A stretch of 40,239 nucleotides of DNA from Candidatus Methylomirabilota bacterium (GTDB taxonomy: Bacteria > Methylomirabilota > Methylomirabilia > Rokubacteriales > CSP1-6), in the NCBI GenBank assembly GCA_035260325.1, contig DATFVL010000030.1, positions 1 to 40,239 of the forward strand, written 5' to 3'. This document shows, in pieces, positions 16,555 to 24,375 of the stretch. Under the pieces are notes generated by a model. The model had not been told where the DNA came from. It did not search any database and worked only from the letters and a program-made list of their open reading frames with translations. How positions within the stretch are numbered: position 1 is the stretch's first letter; each line of letters opens with the position of its first letter. A program made the translations under genes and the position numbers.

Positions 16555-17690
16555 ATGGTCACGACTCCGTAGCGCGCCTTGCTCCGCAGCATCTCGTTGG
16601 CGAGCGTGCCGACCATGCGCGAGCCGGTCATGCCGAACGGATGGCCGATCGAGATCGAGCCGCCGTTCCGGTTGAGCTTCTCGGGGTCGAGGCCGAGCCG
16701 GTCGCGACAGTAGACCACCTGCGACGCGAACGCCTCGTTCAGCTCCCACACGTCGATGTCCGAGACCTTGAGGCCGTGGCGCCCGAGGAGCTTCGGCACC
16801 GCGAAGACCGGGCCGATGCCCATCTCGTCGGGCTCGCAGCCGGCGACGGCGAAGCCGCGGAAGACGAGCTTCGGCCTGATGCCGAGCGCCTTCGCGCGGT
16901 CCATCGACATGACGAGCGTGGCCGAGGCGCCGTCGGAGAGCTGCGAGGAATTGCCGGCCGTCACCGTCCCCTGGCCGCTCTCCTTGTCGAAGTGCGGCGG
17001 CAGCGCCATGAGGCCCTCGAGCGTCGTGTCGGCGCGATTGCACTCGTCCTTCTCGACGTAGTACGGCTCCTGGCCGGCGACCTCGCCCGTCTTCTTGTCG
17101 AGGATGCCGCGTGTCACGTGCACCGGCGCCAGCTCTTCCTTGAAAAAGCCCTCCTGCTGCGCGCGCGCCGTGCGCTGCTGGGAGAGGAGCGCGTAGCGGT
17201 CCTGGGCCTCGCGGCCGACCTTGTAGCGCTTGGCGACGACCTCGGCCGTGTCGCCCATGACCATGTAGATCCCGGGGATGTGCTCCTTCACCCACGGGTT
17301 CGGGCTCGTGTCCCGCTGCATCATCGTGATGGACTCGACGCCGCCGCCGAACATGACGTCGGCGCCGTCGTTCAGGACGTAGTTCGCGGCGATCGCGATC
17401 GCCTGGAGCCCCGAGGAGCAGAAGCGATTCAGCGTGAGGCCGCCGACCGTCACGGGCAGGCCCGAGCGCACCGCGGCGACCCGCGCGATGTTGTGGCCCT
17501 GGGTGCCGTGCGGCTGCCCGCAGCCGAGGATCACGTCCTCGACCTCCTTCGAGTCGAGCTGCGGCACCTTGCCGAGGACGTCCTTGATGCAGTGGGCCGC
17601 GAGGTCGTCGGGCCGCGTCAGGTTGAACGAGCCGCGGAACGACTTGGCCAGCGGCGTGCGGGAGCTGGCGACGATGACGGCTTCACGCAT
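16503..17690 (-). CDS. thiolase (acetyl-CoA C-acyltransferase)
   Basis: Cleaves 3-ketoacyl-CoA with CoA, or condenses two acyl-CoAs. The 395-residue protein has the nucleophilic Cys91 in NRFCSSGLQAI, the catalytic His in SISIGHPFGMTGSR and the second Cys in VTMCVGGGQGAAG; the GHP and C-x-G motifs are complete. Length and start (REAVIVASSRTPLAKS) match degradative thiolases of the FadA/PcaF type. ATG 17690 has AGGAG seven bases upstream. It is the middle gene of RidA-thiolase-TPR, an operon that suggests acyl-chain breakdown with protection from reactive enamine by-products. Confidence 0.93.
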   Translation of the reverse strand: MREAVIVASSRTPLAKSFRGSFNLTRPDDLAAHCIKDVLGKVPQLDSKEVEDVILGCGQPHGTQGHNIARVAAVRSGLPVTVGGLTLNRFCSSGLQAIAIAANYVLNDGADVMFGGGVESITMMQRDTSPNPWVKEHIPGIYMVMGDTAEVVAKRYKVGREAQDRYALLSQQRTARAQQEGFFKEELAPVHVTRGILDKKTGEVAGQEPYYVEKDECNRADTTLEGLMALPPHFDKESGQGTVTAGNSSQLSDGASATLVMSMDRAKALGIRPKLVFRGFAVAGCEPDEMGIGPVFAVPKLLGRHGLKVSDIDVWELNEAFASQVVYCRDRLGLDPEKLNRNGGSISIGHPFGMTGSRMVGTLANEMLRSKARYGVVTMCVGGGQGAAGLFEACN

Positions 17691-17712
17691 GGCGATCTCC
17701 TTGGGCCGGCCG

Positions 17713-18060
17713 CTAGAGGGCCGCGACGCACATGATCTCGACCAGATATTTCGGCGACGCGAGGCGCGCCTCGACCGTAGCCCGCGCCGGCGTGTTGGCC
17801 CTGTCCACCCAGGCGTCCCACGCGGCGTTCATGTCGCTGTAGATGCCCATGTTGGCGACGTACACCGTGGCGGAGAGGAGCTTCGACTTCCCGCTCCCGA
17901 CCGCCGCGAGGGTCTCGTCGATCTTCTTCAAGATCTGCTCGGTCTGGCCTCTCGCGTCCGCGGAGGGGTCGCCGGCCACCATGCCGGCGAGATAGACGGT
18001 GTTGTCGTGGACGACCGCCTGAGAGAGCCGGGGCCCGACGCCGTGGCGCTTGACGCTCAT
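17713..18060 (-). CDS. RidA/YjgF/UK114-family protein
   Basis: A 115-residue member of the RidA family, whose characterised members hydrolyse 2-aminoacrylate and other enamines or imines as homotrimers. The substrate-binding Arg is Arg93 in ANTPARATVEARL and the final strand has Glu108 in KYLVEIM. Start ATG 18060 has AAAGGAA nine bases upstream. It heads the operon with the thiolase, 22 bases before it. Subfamily members also act as deaminases in aromatic catabolism, so the exact substrate is open. Confidence 0.9.
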   Translation of the reverse strand: MSVKRHGVGPRLSQAVVHDNTVYLAGMVAGDPSADARGQTEQILKKIDETLAAVGSGKSKLLSATVYVANMGIYSDMNAAWDAWVDRANTPARATVEARLASPKYLVEIMCVAAL

Positions 18061-18095
18061 CGCTCGTTCCTTTCGGGTGTGAGGAGTTGGCTGGA

Positions 18096-18101
18096 AGGAT
18101 A
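18096..18101 (-). promoter_or_regulatory. possible -10 element for ridA operon
   Basis: TATCCT on the minus strand, about 36 bases before ATG 18060, in the divergent gap 18061-18175. Weak but well placed. Confidence 0.3.
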
Positions 18102-18149
18102 AAGGCAACGCCCCCGCATGTCGAGGGGTGCTCCGCTTCGACCGCGTCG

Positions 18150-18155
18150 TATACT
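18150..18155 (+). promoter_or_regulatory. -10 element of the molybdenum hydroxylase operon
   Basis: TATACT, 20 bases before ATG 18176. Near-consensus sigma-70-type box in GC-rich surroundings; no strong -35 box. Confidence 0.5.
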
Positions 18156-18175
18156 TCAGCCGTCAGGGCACCCCG

Positions 18176-18646
18176 ATGGCGAAATTCGCGCTCACCGTCA
18201 ACGGCCGCCGCGCGACCGTCGAGGCCGATCCGGACACGCCGCTGCTCTACGTGCTCCGGAACGACCTCGGCCTGCACGCGGCGAAGTTCGGCTGCGGCCT
18301 CGGGCAGTGCGGCGCGTGCACGGTCCTCGTCGGCGGCCGCGCGACGCGATCTTGCGTGATACCCGTGAAGGCGATCGCGGCGCAGCCGGTCACGACGCTC
18401 GAGGGGCTCGGCTCGCCGGCGCGACCCCATCCGCTGCAGGCCGCGTTCATCGACGAGCAGGCGGCGCAGTGCGGGTACTGCATCGGCGGCATGGTGATGG
18501 CCGCCAAGGCGCTGCTCGACCGCCGGCCCCGTCCGACGGAGGACCAGGTGAAATCCGCGCTGGCCGGAAATCTCTGCCGGTGCGGCACGCACGTCCGCAT
18601 CGTACGCGCCGTCCTGCGCGCGTCGAAGGCGCCTCGAACGGCGTAG
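18176..18646 (+). CDS. 2Fe-2S subunit of a molybdenum hydroxylase (IorA/CoxS-like)
   Basis: Electron-transfer subunit of 156 residues with two [2Fe-2S] clusters. The plant-ferredoxin-type cluster uses Cys40, 45, 48 and 60 (FGCGLGQCGACTV ... SC), and the second uses Cys99, 102, 134 and 136 (QCGYC ... NLCRC). All eight cysteines are present. I chose ATG 18176 because the ferredoxin domain begins there; the longer frame covers the -10 box. Its partner large subunit follows 22 bases later. Only two subunits are present, with no FAD subunit, as in isoquinoline 1-oxidoreductase and other quinone- or cytochrome-linked enzymes. Confidence 0.93.
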   Translation: MAKFALTVNGRRATVEADPDTPLLYVLRNDLGLHAAKFGCGLGQCGACTVLVGGRATRSCVIPVKAIAAQPVTTLEGLGSPARPHPLQAAFIDEQAAQCGYCIGGMVMAAKALLDRRPRPTEDQVKSALAGNLCRCGTHVRIVRAVLRASKAPRTA

Positions 18647-18668
18647 ACGCGTGAGGGAACGCGCTAGC

Positions 18669-20897
18669 ATGGGTGGGGCACTCTCCCGGCGTGAGCTCCT
18701 GAAGGCCGGAGGGGCGCTCGTCGTCTCCCTCGCTCTCGACCCCCTGGCGCCGCGAGCCGGCGCCGCGGCCGCGCCGGACGCCGATCGCCTGTTGGGTAAG
18801 CCGCTCGCGAGCGACGCCGTCGACGCCTTCCTCTCGGTGAACGCCGACGGCACCGTCACGGTGTTCTCGGGCAAGGTCGATCTGGGCACGGGGGCGCGCA
18901 TCGCCTGGCGGCAGATGGCGGCCGAGGAGCTCGACGTGCCGGTCGACGCGATCGAGCTGATCGAGGGCGACACCGCGCTCACGCCCGACCAGGGATCGAC
19001 AGCCGGCAGCCAGGGGATCACGCGCGGCGGCGTCGAGATCCGGCGGGCCGCCGCGACCGCCCGCCAGGCGCTCGTGCGACGGGCGTCCGAGCGGCTCGGG
19101 CATCCCGTCGAGGCGCTGGAGGTGGTCGACGGAGTCGTGCGCCCGCGGGCGGGCGGCCCGGGCGTCGGCTACGCCGACCTCGTCGGCGGGCAGCGCTTCG
19201 AGCTGAAGGTCGACGCGAAGGCGCCGATCAAGAAGCCGGCGGAGTACCGCTTCGTCGGCAAGCCGCTCCCGCGCCCCGACGTTCCCGCAAAGGTCACGGG
19301 CCGCCATCGCTACGTGCACGACCTGACGCTGCCGGGGATGCTCCACGCGCGGGTCGTCCGGCCCCCGGCCGTGCGCGCCACGCTCGAGACCGTGGACGAG
19401 GGGTCGATCGCGTCGATCCCCGGCGCGCGCGTGGTGCGGATCGAGAGCTTCCTGGCCGTCGTCGCCGAGTCGGAGTGGAGCGCGGTCCGCGCGGCGCGCC
19501 GGCTCAAGGCCACGTGGTCGACCACGCCGACGCTCCCCGCGCAGGCGGCGCTCTTCGACGAGCTGCGACGCGGGCCCTTCGTGCGCGAGGAGACCACGGT
19601 CAACCGGGGGGACGCCGGCGAGGGGTTCGGCCGCGGGCGGCGCGCGCTCGCCGCGACGTACGAGTGGCCGATGCAGACGCACGGCTCGATGGGGCCGTCG
19701 TGCGCGGTCGCCGACGTGAAGCCGGATCGCGCGACCATCTGGACCGCGTCCCAGGCGACGCACCGGTTCCAGGGCGCGTACGCGCGCATCCTGGGGCTGC
19801 CGCGCGACCGGGTGCGCCTGATCTATCTCGACGGCGCGGGCTGCTACGGGATGAACGGCCACGACGACGCCGCGTGCGACGCCGCGCTGCTCTCCAAGAC
19901 CCTCGGCCGCCCCGTCCGCGTGCAGTGGAGCCGGGAGGACGAGCACGGCTGGGACCCGAAGGGCCCGCCGCAGCTCCTCGATATCCGCGGCGCGCTCGAC
20001 GCGCAGGGCGAGGTGGTCGCGTGGCAGACGGATGCGTGGCTGCCGCTCGCCACGGCGGGCCTTCCCAACATCCCGCTGCTGGCCCCGCAGGCGGCTGGCA
20101 TCGAGCAGCCGCTCGGGCTGTCGGCGGGGCTGATCTTCCAGAACATCGATCCGCCGTACGACTTCCCGAACGTCCGCGGCGTCGTGCACTGGCTCCGTGA
20201 CGCGCCGCTTCGGCCGTCGAACGTCCGGGCGCCCGGGAAGCCCGCCAACAGCTTCGCCGTCGAGTCGTTCGTCGACGAGCTGGCCGCGGCGTCCGGGCAG
20301 GACGCGCTCGCGTTCCGCCTGACGCATCTCGCGCGTCCGCGTGGCGTCGAAGTCCTCAAGCGCGTCGGGGCGCGCATGGCCTGGACCGCGCGGCCGTCAC
20401 CGCGCCGCGTGGATGCGGGCGCGCGCGTCCTCACGGGCCGCGGCGTCGCCTACGTCCATTACAAGCACGCCGAGAACCACGTGGCGATCGGCATGGAGGT
20501 GGCGGTGGAGCCGGCGACGGGCCGGGTGCGCGTCACGCGCATCGTGTGCGCGCACGACTGCGGCCTGATGATCAACCCCGACTGCGTGCGGAGCCAGATC
20601 GAGGGCTGCATCCTCCAGACGCTCAGCCGCACGCTGTTCGAGGAAGTCACGTTCGACCGGCTCCGGGTGACCAGCGTGGACTGGGCACGCTACCCGATCC
20701 TCACGTTCCCCGACGTGCCGGCGCTCGAGATCGAGCTCGTCGAGCGTCCGGACGACCCGCCCACCGGCGCCGGCGAGGCGTCGTGCACGCCGGTGCCCGC
20801 GGCCCTGGCGAACGCGATCTTCGACGCGACCGGCGCGCGGCTGCGGAGCGTGCCGCTCACGCCGGCCAAGCTGAAAGCGGCGCTCGCGCGCGCCTGA
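18669..20897 (+). CDS. molybdopterin subunit of an IorB-type hydroxylase, Tat-exported
   Basis: Catalytic subunit (742 residues) of the two-subunit molybdenum hydroxylase. It begins with a twin-arginine signal (SRRELLKAGGALVVSLAL) and an Ala-rich cleavage region near residue 35, so the complex probably works in the periplasm, with the cofactor-less 2Fe-2S subunit carried along. Conserved features include GKVDLGTGARIAWRQMAAEE, GAGCYGMNGHDDAACDAALL (molybdopterin contact), and the C-terminal PPTGAGEASCTPVP with the catalytic Glu in GAGE. IorB, the nicotinate/aldehyde and isoquinoline type, is the closest named group. ATG 18669 is preferred over GTG 18651 because the Tat motif follows at once. 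Confidence 0.9.
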   Translation: MGGALSRRELLKAGGALVVSLALDPLAPRAGAAAAPDADRLLGKPLASDAVDAFLSVNADGTVTVFSGKVDLGTGARIAWRQMAAEELDVPVDAIELIEGDTALTPDQGSTAGSQGITRGGVEIRRAAATARQALVRRASERLGHPVEALEVVDGVVRPRAGGPGVGYADLVGGQRFELKVDAKAPIKKPAEYRFVGKPLPRPDVPAKVTGRHRYVHDLTLPGMLHARVVRPPAVRATLETVDEGSIASIPGARVVRIESFLAVVAESEWSAVRAARRLKATWSTTPTLPAQAALFDELRRGPFVREETTVNRGDAGEGFGRGRRALAATYEWPMQTHGSMGPSCAVADVKPDRATIWTASQATHRFQGAYARILGLPRDRVRLIYLDGAGCYGMNGHDDAACDAALLSKTLGRPVRVQWSREDEHGWDPKGPPQLLDIRGALDAQGEVVAWQTDAWLPLATAGLPNIPLLAPQAAGIEQPLGLSAGLIFQNIDPPYDFPNVRGVVHWLRDAPLRPSNVRAPGKPANSFAVESFVDELAAASGQDALAFRLTHLARPRGVEVLKRVGARMAWTARPSPRRVDAGARVLTGRGVAYVHYKHAENHVAIGMEVAVEPATGRVRVTRIVCAHDCGLMINPDCVRSQIEGCILQTLSRTLFEEVTFDRLRVTSVDWARYPILTFPDVPALEIELVERPDDPPTGAGEASCTPVPAALANAIFDATGARLRSVPLTPAKLKAALARA

Positions 20898-20923
20898 TCG
20901 GCGGACGACGGCTCATAGGGCAG

Positions 20924-20951
20924 GCTGGGTCTGCCGGAGGTCAGACCCAGC
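20924..20951. terminator. perfect 10-bp inverted repeat (hairpin)
   Basis: GCTGGGTCTG and CAGACCCAGC are exact reverse complements around the 8-base loop CCGGAGGT. It lies between the convergent ends of the molybdenum hydroxylase gene and the small membrane-protein gene. The core GGTCAGACCC resembles a word common in REP-type palindromes, so it could be either a bidirectional terminator or a repetitive extragenic element. No T tract follows. Confidence 0.5.
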
Positions 20952-20988
20952 TAAACAGGGTCGATGCTTGCTCGATCGTGGACTACTC

Positions 20989-21288
20989 TCAGTTGACTCG
21001 GCCCGGGGCAATCGGCGGCGCCTGGGACACTAGCGACTGCAGGATTAGGGGGGCGGAGGCGCCGATGTTGACGGCCAACAACGGAGTCATTGTGACGCCT
21101 GAGCCGAGGTAAATCGCCACCAATGCGCCACCGGACAGGATCATTGCTAGGGTGATGGCCCAGTACCATACGGAGAGCATCCAAAGCGGTCGAGCGTCTC
21201 GAGGTAGATAGCGCAGCTTGGATAAACTGAAGACTTCAGCGAAAAGGCCTCCTAATACACCAAGCCAGAAGCCATCCGACGTGGCCAT
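20989..21288 (-). CDS. small membrane protein of unknown function
   Basis: A 99-residue protein with three hydrophobic segments: GFWLGVLGGLFAEVFSL (about 6-22), LWMLSVWYWAITLAMILSGG followed by ALVAIYLG (about 36-63), and LLAVNIGASAPLILQSLV (about 70-87). The motif NIGASAPLI and the following SQAPPI-PGRVN tail look conserved from my memory of similar small proteins, but I cannot name a family. It follows the winged-helix gene by 13 bases and is likely co-transcribed and functionally paired with it. I chose ATG 21288; the longer frame would overlap the upstream gene. Confidence 0.6.
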   Translation of the reverse strand: MATSDGFWLGVLGGLFAEVFSLSKLRYLPRDARPLWMLSVWYWAITLAMILSGGALVAIYLGSGVTMTPLLAVNIGASAPLILQSLVSQAPPIAPGRVN

Positions 21289-21301
21289 TCTGAGCCGACT
21301 C

Positions 21302-21586
21302 CTAGGTGCTCTTCGTGATGAACGCTCGAGTGGTACGGTACCACTCCCGAAGACTGCTTCCTTTTGAGACAAGCGTGTACAAGGCCCTGCCTTCCGAATC
21401 CGGCACTGGCGACCGTCGAATGAATTCGGGGTAGCGTTCCACTATGTCCTTCACAGTCGATTCGGCAATCCCCGTGGCCTTCGAGAGACCAGGGAGCGTC
21501 CTAAAATCCCATTGCGGGTCAGCCAGCGCTTCAAAAACTTTGCGCTCAATCGGATCCGTTATCCGGTCTCGCCATGATGAGCTCAT
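21302..21586 (-). CDS. small winged-helix-like protein of unknown function
   Basis: A 94-residue protein. After a charged start (SSSWRDRITDPIERKVFEAL) it has DPQWDFRTLPGLSKATGIAE and STVKDIVERYPEFI, a helix-turn-helix pattern, then a beta-wing-like VPDSEGRALYTLVSK. I infer a winged-helix fold, perhaps a protein-protein adaptor rather than a classical repressor. It starts at ATG 21586 with GGGAGG upstream and precedes the membrane-protein gene. Codon use and GC are lower than in the flanking genes. No named family is claimed. Confidence 0.6.
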   Translation of the reverse strand: MSSSWRDRITDPIERKVFEALADPQWDFRTLPGLSKATGIAESTVKDIVERYPEFIRRSPVPDSEGRALYTLVSKGSSLREWYRTTRAFITKST

Positions 21587-21612
21587 GTCCCTCAGCCTCC
21601 CCCGCCGGCTTC

Positions 21613-21618
21613 ATTGTA
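21613..21618 (-). promoter_or_regulatory. -10 element of the winged-helix/membrane gene pair
   Basis: TACAAT on the minus strand, 26 bases before ATG 21586. The leader holds a purine-rich ribosome-binding site. On the other strand, TTGATACTC near 21676-21684 may serve as the -10 region of leuC. Confidence 0.45.
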
Positions 21619-21700
21619 GTCGGCAGACCAGATAAGGATGTACTATCCGCTGACTAGCGGCGCAACTGTCGACTTATTGATACTCTTCCGGGAGAGGCTG

Positions 21701-23095
21701 ATGGCCACGCCCCGCACGATGTTCGAGAAGATCTGGTCCCGCCACGTCGTGGCGGAGGGGCCGGGCGGGCACGTCCTCCTCTACGTCGACCGCCACCTCC
21801 TGCACGAGGGCTCGACGAGTGCCTTCGCGCGGCTCGCGAAGACGGGGCGGCGCGTCCGGCGGCCGGACCTCTCCTTCGCGACGGCGGACCACTACGTCCT
21901 CACGTCGGGCGAGGTCGCGACCGACCCCGAGATCCGCGACATGGTCGAGGCGCTCGGCCGGCAGACGGCGCAGCAGGGGATCGCCTACTTCGGCGTGGGC
22001 GACGCGCGCCGCGGGATCGTGCACATCATCGGGCCGGAGCAGGGGCTGACGCTGCCCGGCATCACGATCGTCTGCGGCGACTCCCACACGGCGACGCACG
22101 GCGCCTTCGGAGCGCTCGCGTTCGGGATCGGCTCGACCGAGGTCGAGCACGTGATGGCCACGCAGACGCTCTGGCAGAAGAAGCCGAGGGTCATGCGCGT
22201 CACCGTGAACGGGCCGCTCGAGCTCGGCGTCACCGCCAAGGACGTGATTCTGGCGATCATCGCGAAGATCGGCGCCGGCGGCGGCGTGGGGCACGCCATC
22301 GAGTACGCGGGCTCGACGATCCGCGCCATGTCCATGGACGAGCGCATGACGGTCTGCAACATGTCGATCGAGGCGGGCGCGCGCGCCGGCATGGTGGCGC
22401 CCGACGAGACGACGTTCGACTACCTCGACCGCCGGCCCTTCGCGCCCAGGGGCGACGCCTGGACGAAGGCGCTCGCCTACTGGAAGACGGTGCCGAGCGA
22501 GCCGGGCGCCGTGTTCGACCGCGAGGTGGAGCTCGCCGCGAGGGAGATCGCGCCGACCGTCACGTGGGGGACGAGCCCGCAGGACGCGCTGCCGATCACC
22601 GGGCGCGTGCCCGATCCGGCCGGCGCCGCCGACGCCCCGCGCCGCGAGAGCCTGGCGCGCGCGCTCGCGTACATGGGGCTCGTCCCGGGCGCGCCGCTCA
22701 CCGACGTGAAGGTGGACCGCGTGTTTATCGGCTCCTGCACGAACGGCCGGCTCGAGGACCTGCGCGCGGCGGCGCGCGTCGTGAAGGGGCGGCGCGCGGT
22801 CGTGCCGGCGTGGGTCGTGCCGGGCTCGGGGCTCGTCAAGCGCGCGGCCGAGGCGGAAGGGCTCGATCGCGTCTTCGTCGAGGCCGGCTTCGAGTGGCGC
22901 GAGGCGGGCTGCTCGATGTGCGTGGGCATGAACGGCGAGACCGCGCGCGAGGGCGAGCGCGTGGCCTCGACCTCCAACCGGAACTTCGAGGGGCGCCAGG
23001 GCAAGGGCGCGCGCACCCACCTCATGTCGCCCGCGATGGCCGCGGCGGCGGCGGTGACGGGCCGCCTCACCGACGTCAGGACGCTGCGGAGCTGA
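21701..23095 (+). CDS. leuC: 3-isopropylmalate dehydratase large subunit
   Basis: Catalyses isomerisation of 2-isopropylmalate to 3-isopropylmalate in leucine synthesis, as a complex with LeuD. The 464-residue protein has the three 4Fe-4S ligands at Cys346 ([13 protein letters not shown]), Cys404 and Cys407 (GCSMCVGMN), and aconitase-family motifs [20 protein letters not shown] and [12 protein letters not shown]. Length and cysteine spacing match bacterial LeuC. ATG 21701 follows GGGAGAGG by five bases. leuB and leuA are not nearby. A 2,3-dimethylmalate-type hydratase is a less likely alternative. Confidence 0.95.
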   Translation: MATPRTMFEKIWSRHVVAEGPGGHVLLYVDRHLLHEGSTSAFARLAKTGRRVRRPDLSFATADHYVLTSGEVATDPEIRDMVEALGRQTAQQGIAYFGVGDARRGIVHIIGPEQGLTLPGITIVCGDSHTATHGAFGALAFGIGSTEVEHVMATQTLWQKKPRVMRVTVNGPLELGVTAKDVILAIIAKIGAGGGVGHAIEYAGSTIRAMSMDERMTVCNMSIEAGARAGMVAPDETTFDYLDRRPFAPRGDAWTKALAYWKTVPSEPGAVFDREVELAAREIAPTVTWGTSPQDALPITGRVPDPAGAADAPRRESLARALAYMGLVPGAPLTDVKVDRVFIGSCTNGRLEDLRAAARVVKGRRAVVPAWVVPGSGLVKRAAEAEGLDRVFVEAGFEWREAGCSMCVGMNGETAREGERVASTSNRNFEGRQGKGARTHLMSPAMAAAAAVTGRLTDVRTLRS

Positions 23096-23096
23096 G

Positions 23097-23726
23097 ATGC
23101 AGCCCTTCACGCGCGTCCGCGCCGTCGCCGCGCCGATCGACCTCCCGAACGTCGACACCGACCGCATCATTCCCGCGCGCTTCCTCCGGAAGGGGAGGGG
23201 CGCGCCGGGCTACGAGCGCTTCCTCTTCCACGACGTGCGCTTCAACGCCGACGGCTCCGAGAAGCCCGACTTCGTGCTGAACCAGCCGCCCTACCGGGAC
23301 GCGAAGATCCTCGTGACGGCGGAGAACTTCGGTTGCGGCTCCTCGCGCGAGATGGCCGTCTGGGCGCTCGAGGCGTGCGGCGTCCGCGCGGTGATCGCGC
23401 CGAGCCTCGGCGACATCTTCCACCAGAACTGCTTCAAGAACGGGCTGCTGCCGGTGATCCTGCCCGCGGAGACCGTCGCCAACCTGAGGCGCCAGCTCCA
23501 CGAGCGCGCGGGCGCGACGATCGCCGCGGACCTCGGCGCCCAGACGGTCACCGGCCCCGACGGCGTGACCTACCGGTTCGAGATCGACCCGTTCCGCAAG
23601 CAGATGCTGCTGACCGGCCAGGACGAGATCGCGCTGACCCTCTCCTACGAGCGCACCGTCGCCGTCTTCGAGGGCCGGCAGCGGACCGAGATGCCCTGGC
23701 TCACGACGAGGGGAGCGGGAGGATGA
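23097..23726 (+). CDS. leuD: 3-isopropylmalate dehydratase small subunit
   Basis: A 209-residue swivel-domain partner of LeuC. It shows PNVDTDRIIPARFL near the start, the key TAENFGCGSSREMAVWAL motif and the NCFKNGLLPV segment, all diagnostic of LeuD. ATG 23097 comes one base after the leuC stop. Its own stop overlaps the next start (ATGA at 23723-23726), so the SnoaL-like gene is probably translated from the same message. Confidence 0.95.
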   Translation: MQPFTRVRAVAAPIDLPNVDTDRIIPARFLRKGRGAPGYERFLFHDVRFNADGSEKPDFVLNQPPYRDAKILVTAENFGCGSSREMAVWALEACGVRAVIAPSLGDIFHQNCFKNGLLPVILPAETVANLRRQLHERAGATIAADLGAQTVTGPDGVTYRFEIDPFRKQMLLTGQDEIALTLSYERTVAVFEGRQRTEMPWLTTRGAGG

Positions 23727-24157
23727 GCGTCGTGCGCGATTTCGAGAAGGCGTTCAACCGGCGGGACGTGGACGCGCTCGTCGCGTGCTTCGCGCCCGAC
23801 GGGACCTACGTGGACACCTTCTTCGGCCCCCACGCGGGCCACGCCGCGCTCCGTGCGATGTTCGAGCGCATGTTCCGTGAGGGCCGCGAGTACGCGTGGA
23901 CGTTCGAGACCGTCGTCGAGGACGGCCGGGGCGCGGCGGCCGAATGGAGCTTCGCCTATGTCGTCACCGACGCGGTGCCCCGGAGCGCGGGGCGCCGGGT
24001 CCGCTTCCGCGGCATGAGCGTCTTCGAGCTGGCCGGCGGCCGGATCGCCGCCTACCGCGAGTACTTCGACGAGGGGCAGGCGCTGCTGCAGCTCGGCTTC
24101 GCCCCGGAGTCGCTGGCGAAGGTGCTGCGCCGCAAACTGGAGGCGCACGGACGGTGA
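23723..24157 (+). CDS. SnoaL/NTF2-like protein
   Basis: A 144-residue cone-fold protein. The start VVRDFEKAFNRRDVDALVAC and the phrase DGTYVDTFFGPHAGHAALRA are typical of the SnoaL-like/nuclear-transport-factor-2 superfamily; the later FRGMSVFELAGGRIAAYREY followed by FD is its closing beta sheet. Such proteins include ketosteroid isomerases and polyketide cyclases, but many have no known reaction. It is translationally coupled to leuD on one side and to the truncated DinB gene on the other. Confidence 0.82.
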   Translation: MSVVRDFEKAFNRRDVDALVACFAPDGTYVDTFFGPHAGHAALRAMFERMFREGREYAWTFETVVEDGRGAAAEWSFAYVVTDAVPRSAGRRVRFRGMSVFELAGGRIAAYREYFDEGQALLQLGFAPESLAKVLRRKLEAHGR

Positions 24158-24375
24158 CCCTCCCGCACGCGGAGCGGCAGACGCTCATCGAGCAGTATGC
24201 CGCGGGCCCGGCGCGCCTGCGCGCGGCGCTTGCCACGGTGCCCGCCGAGGCGGTGAAGTGGCGCCCGGCGCCGAAGGAGTGGTCGGTCCACGAGATCGTC
24301 TGCCACTGCGCCGACTCGGAGACGAACGGTCGCGGACGTGGCCTCGGACGCGCGCTCCGGGCGATCGTGCTCTAG
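24154..24375 (+). pseudogene. truncated DinB/DfsB-family protein
   Basis: A 73-codon frame from GTG 24154, overlapping the SnoaL-like stop (GTGA). Residues 1-57 match the first two helices of a DinB-like four-helix-bundle protein (LIEQYAAGPARLRAALATVP, WRPAPKEWSVHEIVCHCADS with the first metal-ligand His). After SETN the sequence turns into an Arg/Gly-rich tail and stops, where a normal family member has about 110 more residues with the other His ligands. I infer truncation, probably by deletion next to the convergent TauE gene, which overlaps the stop. Confidence 0.65.

Larger units (their letters stand above)
20898..21690. other. AT-richer patch with two small genes
   Basis: This stretch differs from its surroundings: a sampled line (21181-21240) is 53% G+C against roughly 80% for a line in leuC. 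It contains a perfect 10-bp palindromic hairpin at its left edge, two small minus-strand genes and a divergent promoter region. The change suggests horizontal acquisition; no transposase or integrase is present. The gene-free parts are 20898-20988 (hairpin only) and 21587-21700 (promoters). Confidence 0.6.

Noticed and set aside
20951-21184. Minus-strand 77-codon frame at the left edge of the AT-rich patch
   Set aside because: It overlaps the better-supported membrane-protein gene in another frame and has no membrane, helix-turn-helix or other recognisable pattern.
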